From Semisulcospira habei (Eukaryota > Mollusca > Gastropoda > Semisulcospiridae), in assembly GCA_036245525.1 (NCBI GenBank), contig BTPG01000002.1, positions 126,102,950 through 126,166,949 on the forward strand: DNA of 64,000 bases, written 5' to 3'. Below are positions 10,949 through 23,099 of this stretch, in pieces. The first letter of the stretch is position 1. Every line of letters starts with the position of its first letter. The position numbers and the translations under genes were made by a program. Under the pieces are notes generated by a model. It did not search any database, had not been told where the DNA came from, and saw only the letters and a program-made list of their open reading frames with translations.

Positions 10949-12139
10949 TTTTTAGGAAGAGCTTAACAATTTTAAGCAGATACACAACTGATAGAGTCAA
11001 CTTCGCTTATAACGAGTTCGGATATTAACAAAAGCTTTAGGGTAGTTCCCCGGCGGCCAAATTTGTTCGCTGCCAACCTTGAGGCAACAAAAATCGGAGT
11101 TGCCTTCACGACGCTAGCCGTTGTTTCCAGGGGCCGAAAAAATCAGACGACGGGGAAAGGGGGGGGGGGGGGGGTTGGCGCTAGTCCTTGCTAGAAGATC
11201 AAACAACAAGGGGGGGGGGGGGGGGGTAAGGTGCTAAACCTTGGCCGTAACTCAACTGATCAAACAACGGGGGTGGGGGGGGGGGGGTGGGGGGGTGGGG
11301 AGTTACACACCTTGCTCCGGCCAAATAATCAAACACATTGCGCGTCAGTCAGCCCGCCTAGTAGGTTTACTGTGCAGCGATGTTTATAGTGTCTGCCCGG
11401 CACATTTTGCAAAAGGCAAAGTCATTGTTCGCCCTTTCTCAATTCGTCGTAAGGAAAGGGACGCTTGTAGTCTGGATCGAACTTCACTAACAACTTCTGC
11501 TTCTCTGGCGGCATGATTTTGTTGAAAATCGAAAATACCAGTTGTGATAATCGCTAAGCATGTACTGCAGGGCAATTTCGAAGCAACCGGAACAAACCAC
11601 AGAATGGATGGGAATTTGCTGCGCATGCGTAATCAAGACTGGCTGTGGGTCCCCGAAAGCTTAGCGGTAAGTATAGCTGTAGGCTCTCAACTACAGGCGC
11701 TTGACCCCGCGCGGTACGACAAAATGCCTTGAATTTTAAAACAAAGCTTGAAAATCTGAAAATCGGGAGAAATGTACAAAAAACCGGAAAATCGGGACTT
11801 GAAAAAAAATCGGGAAATTCCCGATAAAGTTGAATCGGGAGGCCGGGTTGGCAGCTATGCATTGTCTTTGTAAAATTAAACCGCTAATAACAAGGCTGCA
11901 TATAACAAAACTTCGGATATAACAAATCTTTGTTTCAGCCCCCGCGGCGCTGTCGAACAAAACAAAGATCAAGAATCACTTGCTGATCGAAGCTAATGCG
12001 ACTCGCACCCACACGGCAGAGAAGGAACCTTAGGCTCAGCGAAGTGAACACGAATTTGTAGAATAATAGTAAAATATGATATGAATAAAATAACTGTCAT
12101 TTTATGATAGTAAATAAAAACCATTGGAAATCACTCTAG
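10949..12139. other. Intergenic, G-run-rich
   Basis: Three separate poly-G tracts (about 11160-11174, 11211-11226, 11270-11300) and a local run of AATCGGGA-type repeats (11755-11845). I see no supported gene; short frames here have no recognisable domain. Confidence 0.5.
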
Positions 12140-12352
12140 TTAACCCATTCAGCCCTCACGCACTACATCAGGAGATGGATCGACCATGATAATTCAAGGG
12201 TAGTGCCAGATTAGCTTGGCGCCTGTCGGCGCCAAGATAATCTGGCACTACCCTTGAATTATCATGGTCGATCCATCCCCTGCAACTGTGCATCGTCGTT
12301 AGATGACGCCCCCAAAATGTGGGAAATACGTGCGTGGGGTTGAATGAGTTCA
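12140..12352. mobile_element. TTAA MITE A3
   Basis: Left TTAA at 12140; right boundary mutated to TTCA. The 90-bp hairpin core 12181-12270 has the centre GGCGCCTGTCGGCGCC and arms ending CGACCATGAT and ATCATGGTCG. Confidence 0.85.
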
Positions 12353-14962
12353 TGGATTCTACATTAAATGCCCCTGTAAATGAACTTAGGCTGAAAACAA
12401 ACCTGTGTCGACATGTTACATTAAAACCGAAGTCTGGCACTTCGCTTATAAGAAACATCGCTTGTAACAGAATACCTTATAGCGTAGCAGTCGCTGTGAA
12501 TCCTGGTAAGCGTTAACGTCAGTACTTATCTGTGCAGCTTAGGAAAGACCATGACAACAATTTGTGCTGTAACTGTCATTTCTAAGCGTGCTTCTTTCTT
12601 CGTTGGATTATTCTCTACATTTTTGGCAGTCACCTTTATGATCTGGATTACTTATCTATGATATCTATCTGACATCCTCTTGGAGATGTTCGGAGTTTTA
12701 GTGACGTCATTACGAACTCCTTCACTGCGGACCGCGGAAGATTGATTTTTCTTTCCGTTTTCCACGAAAAACTTGGAAATCAAAACCGAAAGCACATCGT
12801 TACTGAAAGAGCGACAGGGCGCTCATGTTTTGGGTCGGGGTTAAAACTGACTGACTCACCGTCAATAGGGTTCTACATTGTAGGTAGCAATCTCATACAT
12901 GTGTTTACAATGATTTTAGCTGTGTTGTTACACCATTGATCTGTACTCTGATGCGCTTTCTATCGATTTGCACAGTGGCAACGCCTAACATAACCTACGG
13001 CAGCTGACAGGGCACCTTCTTGCTATGTCAGTGATCATAACGGCTTTTGTGTCTGTGTCCATAAAACACTTAAGCTACTTTTTCTCCTAACGACACTAAC
13101 TGTTAATACAGAAGACAGCAGGCCAGTCTTCGTTATGAACAGTTAGTGCCGTTTTGTGTTCAGCATCATGTTTCCTGCGGAATCTTCGAGCGACTTCAAA
13201 CGGACGCGCAAACAAGGGTTCATATAGCGTACTCAAGAGATTGTTCGCTTACCTGTCATGTCTGCAGCATGGACATGTAACAAGGGCAAACTACTCCCCG
13301 TGATTTTTAGTAAAAGGGGCTGTCGTGGGACAGAAGCACTCCCCTAACCAAGACAGAATTACTACCGTCACCAAAAATAGCCCCGGTGATTGGACTGGGA
13401 TTAAACTTGTACGCCAAATTTACATCTCCCGGCCCCCCACCCTACCCCCACCCCCAGACCCTCTTTCCTGCTCTTTTCTTTACTGGGAGTAACTCTGACG
13501 TGAGGAATATATTTTCTCCTTCTCAAATGGGACGTTGCTGAGAAGGGCTCCAAGAGATTATGTCAGTCCCTGTAATGAAATCGTGGCTTATTGGCAATTA
13601 TACTCCACCCTCACCCCACCCCCTCTACTTCGCAAAAAGTCCATAGAGGACGTAAAGACTGAAACATAGCGCTAAATGACTCATTCTCGCCGAAAATGCA
13701 CAAATGCGAAAAACGCGTGACTGTTGCTTGCCTCGGTCTCTATACTGAGACATGATCTGATTGATACTGGTTTGCAGTACACAGACCATTACACATAGTG
13801 AACCAGAAATATTCCTGTTTCTGTGTGAGACCTCCTTGAAAGCCATGACAATGCCAAAAACTGCTTGTCTGTTAGGACAGTGTGTTGTTATCGGCCGGTT
13901 TTTAATGATTTATTACGAATATTTATTTTGTTTCTGTTTGGGTAGCTCGGACAATGGCAGGGGTAAACTATAGAATACACATTACTGGTCATTTGATCCA
14001 AAGTCAAGAATTTGTTTTACTGATGTCTGTAAAGTCACGTAATTTACGTTACCAAATTCTTATGCCCTAACAGATCTATCAAACTAATTAAGTTTTATTT
14101 TGTAGCAAAATCAATGTTTGATGAATAAACTTTTCCATTTATGAGTGTCTCAGCCTGTCAAAGACTACAACGGCCAATCACGTATACCGCAATTGGACCA
14201 TGTGTCGCCGGATCTGCAATCATGGCTCACTTAAAGAATATTGAATGCTGAGACTTTTTGTTCAAAATCTGAACCTGAGAAAAGTTGTACTTGTAAGAAA
14301 TTAAAGATTCACTTCATTCACTCATTCGAGACAAATGCCATTCGTCTAAAATGAGTTAAACAAAGTTTCATTTTTTGCAGTTTTCAGGTTTCGGTTTGTA
14401 CGTTTTCAGTGAGAATGTGTACTGTGAAACACCCTTCTCTCGTGGCAAAGGGAATAACTTACCAACATGCTGTCTGGGCAGTAATATAGAGTTGCCTTAC
14501 TCAACTTAATTTTCGATGAAAGAATGGCAATAGGCTATGCAAAAGAAAAATACCGGCGAGCGAAAGTTACTTTTCCCTCTTCTGCATATAATATTCTGAC
14601 ATTTTGAAACATTTAAATCAGTGTTAAATTTTGTGAATTTTTTTCAATAACCACTCTTGTCATGAAGAACAATCTTCAGAGATCAGGCAGCCAGCGACAT
14701 TTTTCTGGTTCTCTTTTTCGTTGTACGGGGGGAAAAGAAAAACAAACAAACAAACAAAACAACAACAACAACATCCTTTTGGGGAAGTACCATGTTCCTA
14801 TTGTGAAACACAAAGTATTATTTCAATATGGATCAATATATTCGTAACGATTTATTCATTTTTCGCACACAGAGTAACACAAAAATTAGTTAAGTTTAGA
14901 CGCTAAAATTACTGAAGATTAATGAATACCTGTTTTTTTGACGATGTGAAAGGTTGACCAGG
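12353..14962. other. Long stretch without recognised genes
   Basis: Contains a family F end fragment near 12580-12650, an imperfect inverted repeat around 13095-13155 (GACACTAACTGTT and AACAGTTAGTGCC) and AT-rich sequence. I find no frame with a family resemblance on either strand. This is the least repetitive part of the left half. Confidence 0.45.
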
Positions 14963-15539
14963 CATGATGCCATCTATAGGTAGTTGATCTTTATATGACC
15001 TCTCTGAATGTAGAGGGCAGTTTAAATACCCCTCCCCCCCCCCCCCACTCCCACCACGCCTCCCTTATGGACAAAACATAGGTTTCACGTGAATTCTTCT
15101 GGCAAAGCTTTCACAGTTGTGAATGCAAAGTGACTTGCTGTCTTTTGAATGGCTTCATCAGTTCTGAAGTGCTGAGCCGAGGCAGAGGGTCAGTGAGACT
15201 GTGCGGAAGCACGATGCGCGTGAACCTTGAGACCACTACTGTTCTTGAATCCATGTAATAGCCTAGGCCCCCAATCTTTTCAATAAAAACGTTTACAAAC
15301 ACCTGGAAGAGTAAATAAACCCCAGCAAAGCGCGGGAAAAAAAATCACACCAGATACTGGCAGCTTTAGAGGTTCCTGCTCTGGTATAGTAATAGACTTG
15401 TGACAGTTATGAATACAATACAGCGTACGAGATAAAGAGTGAACTGCCTCGTTTGCTGACTATTAACTCCTTGTGTCCCAGGTACGAAATACCCACAATT
15501 TGGAGTTGTCCTCTGAGGACTGCATTACGATTTAGGAGA

Positions 15540-15665
15540 CAGGTGGACCATGATAGTTCAAGCCCGGTGGTGGCCCCTATAGGCGCCAAGCTATTATGGC
15601 ACCACCCTTGAACTATCATGGTCGAGACATATCTTTCTGTGGCATGTCGGGGCTGAATGCGTTAA
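15540..15665. mobile_element. TTAA MITE A4 (decayed)
   Basis: Hairpin with arms ACCATGATAGTTCAAG (15547) and CTTGAACTATCATGGT (ending 15622); the left arm has lost bases near AAGCCCGGTGG. The right boundary GAATGCGTTAA ends at 15665. The left boundary is not clear. Confidence 0.7.
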
Positions 15666-15849
15666 TTCATTGTAACCACTGAACGCAAAATTATGTCTTT
15701 GAAACCAGGGCAAATTCAGTGACGAGTGATTCCATCAATCCAAGAAACACGGATGTGAACAGGATCAGCAAAAGGTCAACGCTCTCATGAAAGCCCTCAT
15801 CAGGTTCTTTGCTTCGTGCAGTCGGGTAGTGTTCGCATTTTTCCGGCAG

Positions 15850-16065
15850 TCAAGGGGTTACTTGCCGCTATTGGAAGGTCTGTGGAAAATTTTGAAGTTT
15901 CCCAATGAAGGACTGTACAACAAATCTGGAGACAGATCGAGCATGATAGTTCAAGGGTGGTGCCAGAATAGCTTGGCGCCTATGGGCGCCAAGCTATTCT
16001 GGCATCATCCTTGAACTATCATGCTCGATCCATGTCTTGCTGTGGTGTGTCGGGGCTAAATAAGA
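15850..16065. mobile_element. MITE A5 with 90-bp hairpin
   Basis: Hairpin 15938-16027: CGAGCATGATAGTTCAAGG ... CTTGAACTATCATGCTCG with the centre GGCGCCTATGGGCGCC. Both arms carry the same GAGCATG change relative to A1. That suggests arm-to-arm copying or repair of a folded intermediate rather than independent mutation. Confidence 0.75.
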
Positions 16066-16335
16066 TGTCTAAAATAAAATGAAATAGATTTTGAAAGGGT
16101 AATAGCAGCTGCACTTGTATCAAACTGTAGTACATCAACGCGATCAGACCTTTGCGCACTGGGTTTGTTTTCTGTTTGCCACTAATGAATTCGGTCCATG
16201 AATGAGTTAAGTTTGGTACTGAAGCAACCAAATTGTCTCTATCTTGGTTTACTTCAATTGTACACAGCTTTCTTTGTCCTGGATAGTTATATACGGCGTT
16301 TCTGTCCCGTTGTATTCCATCATTAACGACTCATC

Positions 16336-16833
16336 GTGGACCATTGTTTGCTTCCACTTGGAACACGCACGGACAATCCATCAGACTACCAGCAAAAAGT
16401 CCTCGGGCCGCAGAAGGAATGTGCACGACTGTGTGCGCGAATGTGGACTGACGTCTGCCCGAAGACCTTTTGCTGCAGAGTGCAACAACATCGTGAACAA
16501 CACGAAGATCTACAATAGAAACAAGAACACCAAGCAGTACCACAGCGGCAATTGACCGCTTCCAACGTACGTGCATTTTGTCTCTCAAATCTGTGTTGAC
16601 TGAACGACCAAAGGCCACAAAGGCCGTCCACAGAACATGGACACAAAGCGGTCTCAGCAAGAGGCATAGATCCTCATGAGCCCCCGCAATTGCGGGGGCT
16701 CATGAGGCTCTATGCCTCTTGCAGTAGTGTGGTGTCCATTTTGTCGGCGGTTAAGGTGTTAAACACCGAGAACAGCAGCAGCTGCAGCAACAATAAGAGC
16801 ACAATCACAACAACGGCAAGTGCTCGTACCTTG
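16336..16833 (-). other. Conserved tail block downstream of gene copy 2
   Basis: Very close copy of 1688-2190, including the inserted hairpin E (16658-16721). No maintained frame spans the hairpin. Confidence 0.4.
16658..16721. repeat. Hairpin repeat E2
   Basis: A 64-bp palindrome from CAAGAGGCATAGATCCTCAT to CTCTATGCCTCTTG, with the centre CCCCCGCAATTGCGGGGG. Best-preserved member of family E in the window. Confidence 0.9.
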
Positions 16834-17685
16834 CTAATCAAGCCGTGGAATGTGTATAAGTTTTTCTTTGAGCCATCGGGTGATGAAGGTGAGCCCCATT
16901 TGGATGGGGTTCATATTTTCAAGTCCAGACACCCTCTCGCTCGAACGCGCCATCATCTCAGTGGGGGGTGCTGCTGCATCATTTATCCGATGTTTGCCAC
17001 GGCGTCCCTGTTCATAACAGAAATCAGAATAATCAGTTGCCGATAAAGGTGATGTTTTGATAACAGTTCGTTGCGTGTGTTTGTGCAGTGTTCCCGAGAA
17101 TGCACAGCTCGGTGTTTGAGACGCACAGACATGGCGATCTGACGCAGAGAAATGTTGAAAGTGAGTTTAACTGACGCGTGTTTTAGGATATTTGGGTCAC
17201 TATCATAAATTATGTCAAAACGTGTGAAGTGAAAGTAAATGTCATTGTTCCAAGCAAAGCTGCAAATAGTCATTCTTCACGCTTTTTAGATATATATATA
17301 TATATATATTGTGACCCTCACAAGTTTCAGCGGAGAGGCTAACTCAGAAAAAGCATCGATCATACCTGAGAGAAGACATTTCGGTCGTTGTGAACTTGTG
17401 TAAGTGAAGGTCAATGGAGTGTTGTTTGACCGTCCGGTCAGTGTCATCCTGTGTTCTCTTCACACACGCCAGTTCGGCCTGCAGTACTGGGATTGCCGCA
17501 GTGTGTTGTTTTACTGTGAAGTCCATGTTCTCCACTGTCATCTTTAGCCACATAATATCAAATTCCAATTTAGAGATCTTTTCGCGGTTTGAGTCGAGTG
17601 TGTCTGTGAGGGAACTGATTTTCCAGTGCTGGTAAGCGATCAAGACAGTCGCAAGTGCAAAACTCCAAACAGAAGCACTCGACAT
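16834..17685 (-). pseudogene. Coiled-coil membrane protein gene, copy 2 (exon 2 broken)
   Basis: Exon 1 (17685 down to 17366) is intact. It has a start SSASVW, a membrane helix (about 20 residues, FALATVLIAYQHW), then heptads through ISSLTDTLDSNREKISKLE, WLKMTVENMDFTVKQH and LQAELACVKRTQDD. It ends at a good donor (CTCTCAG/GTATGA). Exon 2 (17007 down to 16834) follows a normal AACAG acceptor. It has a stop in place of the Phe of GFM (ANIG-stop-MMQQHPP) and a short insertion near 16957 that shifts frame through the conserved core. The end IPRLD-type stop at 16834 is still visible. An upstream in-frame ATG at 17766 exists, but the 17685 start matches copy 5. I infer recent inactivation, because exon 1 is fully open. 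Confidence 0.7.
17288..17310. repeat. (TA)n microsatellite in the intron of copy 2
   Basis: About ten TA units. Confidence 0.9.
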
Positions 17686-18530
17686 GTGTGCTGACAATCT
17701 TGAGTGTTGAAACAGGCCATCTACATAGTATGAGATTGAGACTGGCCCAGAGCTTCTCACACACATCTTACACCCTGATTCAGGGAACTCAGTTTATCGT
17801 CTCGCTACCGTCTTTTGTTGTCAGCTTTCTTAGAATTGATATCTCATTTTCGTGCCGTTTCGACTTTACCCAAGATGCCATGGCACGCGTTGTACAGTCG
17901 CGAACGCTCGAGGCGCTTGAGTGCTCGAACAAAAGCGATGCGTTTTATCAAGGTCTATTATAAGTATGCGAAAAAGTCGACGCCTAATGTAGCGGGCGAC
18001 GCGCGTTTAAACAGGTATTTTCCAAGTGTCTGTTTTATGACAGGGTGTATGTCGAGAGCACACTGGTACACCTATTGACAATGTACTGCACGCGCCAGAT
18101 ACACAGACATCTTTTGCGTAATAAAATGTTCGTCTTATGACGTACTGGCATGTTCACGTCATGTTATTTTTCAAGCATGCAATGTTGAAAGAATACTTTT
18201 TGTTGTACAGTGCAGGATTTTGCGTGGTGTGTGAGATGTGTGTGTGGGAGGGGGGACGGAGGGGGGGGGGGGGGGGCGGGGGGCGGGCGGGGCCGGCGGT
18301 GGGGGGGGGGGGGTAGTTAGTTATAGAGGTTTAACGTCTAGCAGGCGACTAAAGCCATCTCACAGCGGCATGTGCGGAGGTAGAGGGGAACTAATGGTTT
18401 CATGAGAAGACAGAAGCAAAGGGTACGATTTTTTTTTTTTCTGTACCTGCACTGATGTAACAAAACAAACAAATGTCCTGCTCAAGGCCGGTCTCATGAT
18501 TATCAGACAGAAGAATTGTTACCGCGCTCG

Positions 18531-19744
18531 GTGACTATGGATCAAACAGTTGCAGAAGTGTCAGCCGCTCGGTCTGTCTAGAAATGATAGTATACGAACT
18601 GACTCCACTTCTATGTTTGATAGAACTTTTCACTACCGCAGTATAGGTCACATTATACAGTCACATTTGGGCAGTTGAGGCAGTAAGAGGACCGGTGTTT
18701 TTTAAAATAATTTTTGTCTTGTGTTTTTTAAAATAATTTTTGTCTTGTTTGAAAATTTGTAGTAGGGCTGAATGTTGGAATTTGCTGGAAATTTCTGGTT
18801 AGCTGAGAGGAGACATGTTTGGTGCTTTGATTCATACTATCCTGAGCTTATCAAGTGGACAATCGTGGGCCTATGTTGTGTTGCCATTGACGTAGTGATT
18901 TGAGGGGCACGCTGATTTCAGCTGTGCTTGGGTGTGGGGTTGGTAAGGAACCAGTCTCATAGCCAAGAAATGAGACGGGTGATGTGCTGGGTTTTTTTTT
19001 TTTTTTTTTTTTGTGCTTGGCAAAAGTGCAGCTGGTGGGCGGTAGTGTTTTTTAGGGAACTGAAAAATTAGGGGATGACTGGGACTGACTAAGGCTAAGA
19101 GACTGGACAGTACGGAAACGGCACTGCGGTCCGTGACCTATAGCGGTGTAGGCCGAAGCCATCTTTTGAAAAGCGGAGCGACGCATTTATTTTCGTAAAT
19201 AGTACACAATAACTCCATTTCAAACAGTTTAATCAACACATAAAATTCGTAACAAATGTCCATTTTGCACAACAAAAATAGGAGGAAATTTAACTTGTGA
19301 AACGACCAAGTGTAATACGAAACTATTTTAAACTCCGTGTCTATAAACCGAAATCTACTTTAAAATGCAAAGATGTTTCTCTTGTTACCAACTGCTCGCA
19401 TTCTTGTGATATTTCGGTATCTAGACCTCTTACATACTCTGCTAGATCTAAACTTTTTATTTCTAAATAAAATAATGTGAAAATCAGTATATTTTCAGAT
19501 TGTGCGTGAGCCATTCTACGTGTCGGAAGTGAGCTTTATCCATTCAAATGTGAAATATGTGAGGGGGGGGGGGGGGGGGTTGCGAACAGTCACACACTCT
19601 AGCTTGCGGAATGGTTCAGGACAGGTTCACCATGATATCCTGGCTTAGCGCGGTAAGACTAGGACATGGTGTGCGGGTGTTTCCTATGTAAGAGTGGTCT
19701 TGAAAGGTTCTCTAACAAGGATGGTAGGAAATTCCTATTACTGA
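18531..19744. other. Intergenic without recognised gene
   Basis: Contains a small direct repeat (TTTTTTAAAATAATTTTTGT at about 18698 and 18724), a poly-T run (18990-19012) and a poly-G run (19562-19580). A poly-G-rich stretch just before it (18248-18313) carries low-complexity frames only. Confidence 0.45.
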
Positions 19745-20740
19745 CCCTTGTTATAGGTGGTCGGTATCGCAGCGATCGTCCTATGCCTGTGAACACAGTC
19801 AGTAAAACCACACAGACCACAAAGTCCGTGTGCTCATTTCCTACCACTCGTGTTATAGGAGAGGTCGATGTCGCAACGATCATCCTATGCCTGTGAACAC
19901 ACAGTCAGTAACTGAAATCACAGACCACAAAGTCCGTGTGCTATTTCCAGCTACACGTGCCTTTTTGAAATGCAATCAGTCTTCTGATTAACTCATTAAG
20001 CCCTGAGGACGTCATTATCCACTGTTGGAGGTCTACGTCACAGTTCCGGAGAGTTGTTTTAGACGTTTTTCCTCAACAACAACAAACCAAAAACAAACAA
20101 ACATCGTGGGGAGGAGGGCAGGGAACACCCTGGCATCTCCATGCGCTTTCTTTGAGGGTGGGGGCACCGCCCCCACCTACCCCCCCCCCCCCCCCCCGCC
20201 TCCCCGCCCCTCTCCTCACTTCAGTGATACGCCACTGGCGTAAATACAAGATGCATTGATACTCAATCTTCTGTCAATCCCAATGCGCAAAAGGCCGTCG
20301 GGCTACAGGTACAGATCCAAGTCGGGCACAGATACTCACGGCCAAGAAAAACAAATACTTTCTTCACCCAAAAATGGATACATTTATTGACATTATAAAC
20401 CTGAGTGTCCATCGTAAATCACTCTACTGCGGATTCAGGTGTTAACCCTTTGGCCGTCGGTAGCGGTTTTCGTCGCGATGATTCCTACAGGACGTCAGGA
20501 TGTTGTTATTCATACGGGAATCATCGCGACAAAAACCGCTACCAACTGCCAGAGGGTTAAGCATACAATGGCTGCCACAAAGTAAAGTACATTTTTCACC
20601 TCCAGTGCAAACAGTGACAGGTGGATCGTCTGACGACATTTATGTGTGCTGCTCTGTGAATTAGAACTTTGCAGCTGCAAGCCGTAAGATCCAAAATCAC
20701 ATTTCAGCAGACATGTAGTCCTTAGCAGTTAATTAACCCT
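19745..20740. repeat. Second duplicated block, second copy
   Basis: Paralogue of 8244-9300 with the ~110-bp dimer (GATCGTCCTATGCCTGTG and GATCATCCTATGCCTGTG), the half D arm at 20277 and the CAGCTGCAAGCCGTAAGATC segment. It carries hairpin B1. Confidence 0.75.
20442..20560. mobile_element. TTAA MITE B1
   Basis: TTAACCCTTTGG at the left and AGAGGGTTAA at the right. The arms GGTAGCGGTTTTCGTCGCGA and TCGCGACAAAAACCGCTACC enclose a loop of about 40 bases. Inverted ends CCCT/AGGG inside TTAA recall piggyBac-type or Kolobok-type targeting; that is inference from the TTAA only. Confidence 0.85.
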
Positions 20741-21030
20741 TATCATGTGGAATACACCAGTGTGTGAAATAAGTTTGACTAAAATAGTTCAAGGGTAGTG
20801 CCACAATACCTTGGCGCCTCTAGGCCTGTCACTCAGATCACTGACAACAACGACTGGTTTGGGTTTAAAATCGCATTTAATTGCACCATAAGGGTCTGGA
20901 GCTCCGTTCTTCTTTTTTTTTCTTCTTTTTTTTTTTCCTCCTTTTTTCCCCCTGTGCAAGCCCAATCTGTGTGTGGACATAGCCAAAGGTGCAAGCTGTG
21001 GTGACACCAGGGAGAACAATACTAAAACGT

Positions 21031-21084
21031 CCCAATACGCAAAAGGCCATCGGGCCGACGCCCGATGGCCTTTTGCGCATTGCG
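21031..21084. repeat. Hairpin repeat D3
   Basis: CCCAATACGCAAAAGGCCAT ... ATGGCCTTTTGCGCATTG, with the compact centre CGGGCCGACGCCCG. Confidence 0.85.
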
Positions 21085-21222
21085 GCGGTGTGCATTAAGG
21101 GAAATGACTTTTACGGAACCTTCATCCGTGTCCAGAAATAATGTCATTGGCAGCGGTCGCTGACTGTGTCTCTGAAACCTTTAGCAACTCGCCTCCAGCA
21201 GCGTCGGCCGAACGGTGCTAGA

Positions 21223-21285
21223 AAGAGGCACAGATCTTCATGAGCCCCCCGCAAGTGTGGCGGCTCATGAGGATCTACATCTCCT
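21223..21285. repeat. Hairpin repeat E3 (diverged)
   Basis: GAGGCACAGATCTTCATGAG and CTCATGAGGATCTAC flank CCCCCCGCAAGTGTGGCGG. Downstream it shares TGTGTTCACGTG ... TCGGCAGTGAAG with E6. Confidence 0.75.
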
Positions 21286-21413
21286 GCGGTTAGGATTGTG
21301 TTCACGTGTTTATCGGCAGTGAAGGAGCTATTATCCTAGTGAGCGAATTGTGGGCACTAGTATCTTTCATTATAATTATGTTCTGTTCCATCATTAGTGA
21401 CTGCACCCGGCCA

Positions 21414-21472
21414 TCCCAATGCGCAAAAGGCCATCGGGCCGACGTCGGCCCGATGGCCTTTTGCGCATTGGG
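21414..21472. repeat. Hairpin repeat D4 (perfect)
   Basis: An essentially perfect palindrome: TCCCAATGCGCAAAAGGCC ... GGCCTTTTGCGCATTGGG around CGGGCCGACGTCGGCCCG. Confidence 0.9.
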
Positions 21473-22020
21473 TTCGTGGACCAAACATACCAGATCAATC
21501 CGATTATCAAACCAACCAGCAACAGTGACACAAGAACATACCAATGAGCGACTTAGCTGACTGCTGCTGCCGCTAGGTGGCGTAAACACAGTAGGGGCTA
21601 AACCCGACATGATTCTCAGTGCTTTAGTTGATCCCCGTCGGCGTGCACATTATCTTTGGTCCTCGCAACGTACTGCATGCCACGGATGTGTCGTTTTTCT
21701 GTTCACAGGCTTTCGTTTTCATCTGGTATATCGCACAGCAGGATTAGTTAATGTGGTTTACTGCGCTTAGCGTGTCCGGATTCTATGTCATCCAATCGGG
21801 TACCGAGTTTAGGAGCGACTGATATACCTGCGGCCTGTAGTGTAGCGCGAGTACTGAAGCCGCCTAGCAATACAAACAGCTATCACCTATAACACCGAGA
21901 ATAGTGACTTTTCCCCTTATGAGAGCAGCGACACCACACGGCAGCAGGAGAAAACAATTTCAGCTAGGTCGACCATTATGTCCCGATGTGTGTTACTTCA
22001 CTAGTTCACACATTTTGCCC
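21473..22020. other. Intergenic; possible remnant of a gene-tail block
   Basis: A minus-strand segment around 21480-21535 can be read as LVGLIIGLIWYVWS, weakly recalling LLGSLIDHG in the other tail blocks. I see no supported gene. Confidence 0.3.
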
Positions 22021-22039
22021 CGAAGTCCCAAAATGAGGA

Positions 22040-22173
22040 GATGGATTGACCATGATAATTCAAGGGTAGTGCCAGATTAGCTTGGCGCCTAAATATCTCC
22101 TGCAACTGGTACATAGTCATTAGGCAACACCTGCAAAATTTCAAAAATGGGACCTTGGGGCTAGAAGAGTTAA
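22040..22173. mobile_element. TTAA MITE A6, right hairpin arm deleted
   Basis: The left arm is normal (TTGACCATGATAATTCAAGG to TTAGCTTGGCGCC, ending 22089). It then jumps to ATCTCCTGCAACTGGTACAT, the flank that normally follows the right arm. The right TTAA (22170) overlaps the stop codon of gene copy 3. Confidence 0.8.
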
Positions 22174-22409
22174 GCCGCTGTGGCATAGCTTAGCAAATGC
22201 GGAATATGAGTGTTTTCCTTGACCCATCGGGTGATGAAGATGAGACCCATCTCGATGAGGTTCATGTTTTCCAACCCCGACAGCCTCTCGTCAAAACGCG
22301 CCATCATCTGGGGATGCTGCTGTACCATGAGCCCGATGTTTGTCACAGCGTCCCTGTCCACAGCAGGAAACAGAGTAATCAGCTGCTGATAAAGATTCTG
22401 TCTAGATAA

Positions 22410-22501
<92 letters not shown>

Positions 22502-22502
22502 T

Positions 22503-22552
<50 letters not shown>

Positions 22553-23021
22553 GTTATCTGATGATGAATGATCAATGGTAGTGGTGGTTGTTTTTCTTCC
22601 AGTTACAAAGATACCATTCTGAAATGACTGCATCAACTGAAGTGAACCGTGCGTTACATACTATTATTAAAGTTAACCGTAGCAATATGAGCGCACACCT
22701 TAGGGGTGGGAGCCGGGGCGGGGAGGGGGGGGGGTGAGGAGGGGCTGTGAAATGACTTAGAAGCAACAAGAGGGTCGATGTCATTATCCGCAGAATGTGT
22801 TCGTTGAGTGAAAGACTGTGGTTAGTATGCCTGTACCGTTTTTGTTGTTGTTGTGATTTATAGTTTATTGTGTGTGTTTAAAATCATTTGTAAAGCGTTC
22901 CGCGCCCGCGCCTAAGTGTGGAAGGTCGCTATAGAAATGCGCTGTATTATTATTATTATTATTATTACCCTCTGGAAACTACGTTTGAAAAATAGAAACA
23001 AAAAAAACAACCCCCCCCCCC

Positions 23022-23099
<78 letters not shown>

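Larger units (their letters stand above)
14963..18530. repeat. Segmental duplication block, second copy
   Basis: Paralogue of 945-3900, carrying gene copy 2, its tail block and hairpin E2 at equivalent positions. The extra material relative to the first block includes two A-type hairpins (about 15547 and 15938). Confidence 0.8.
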
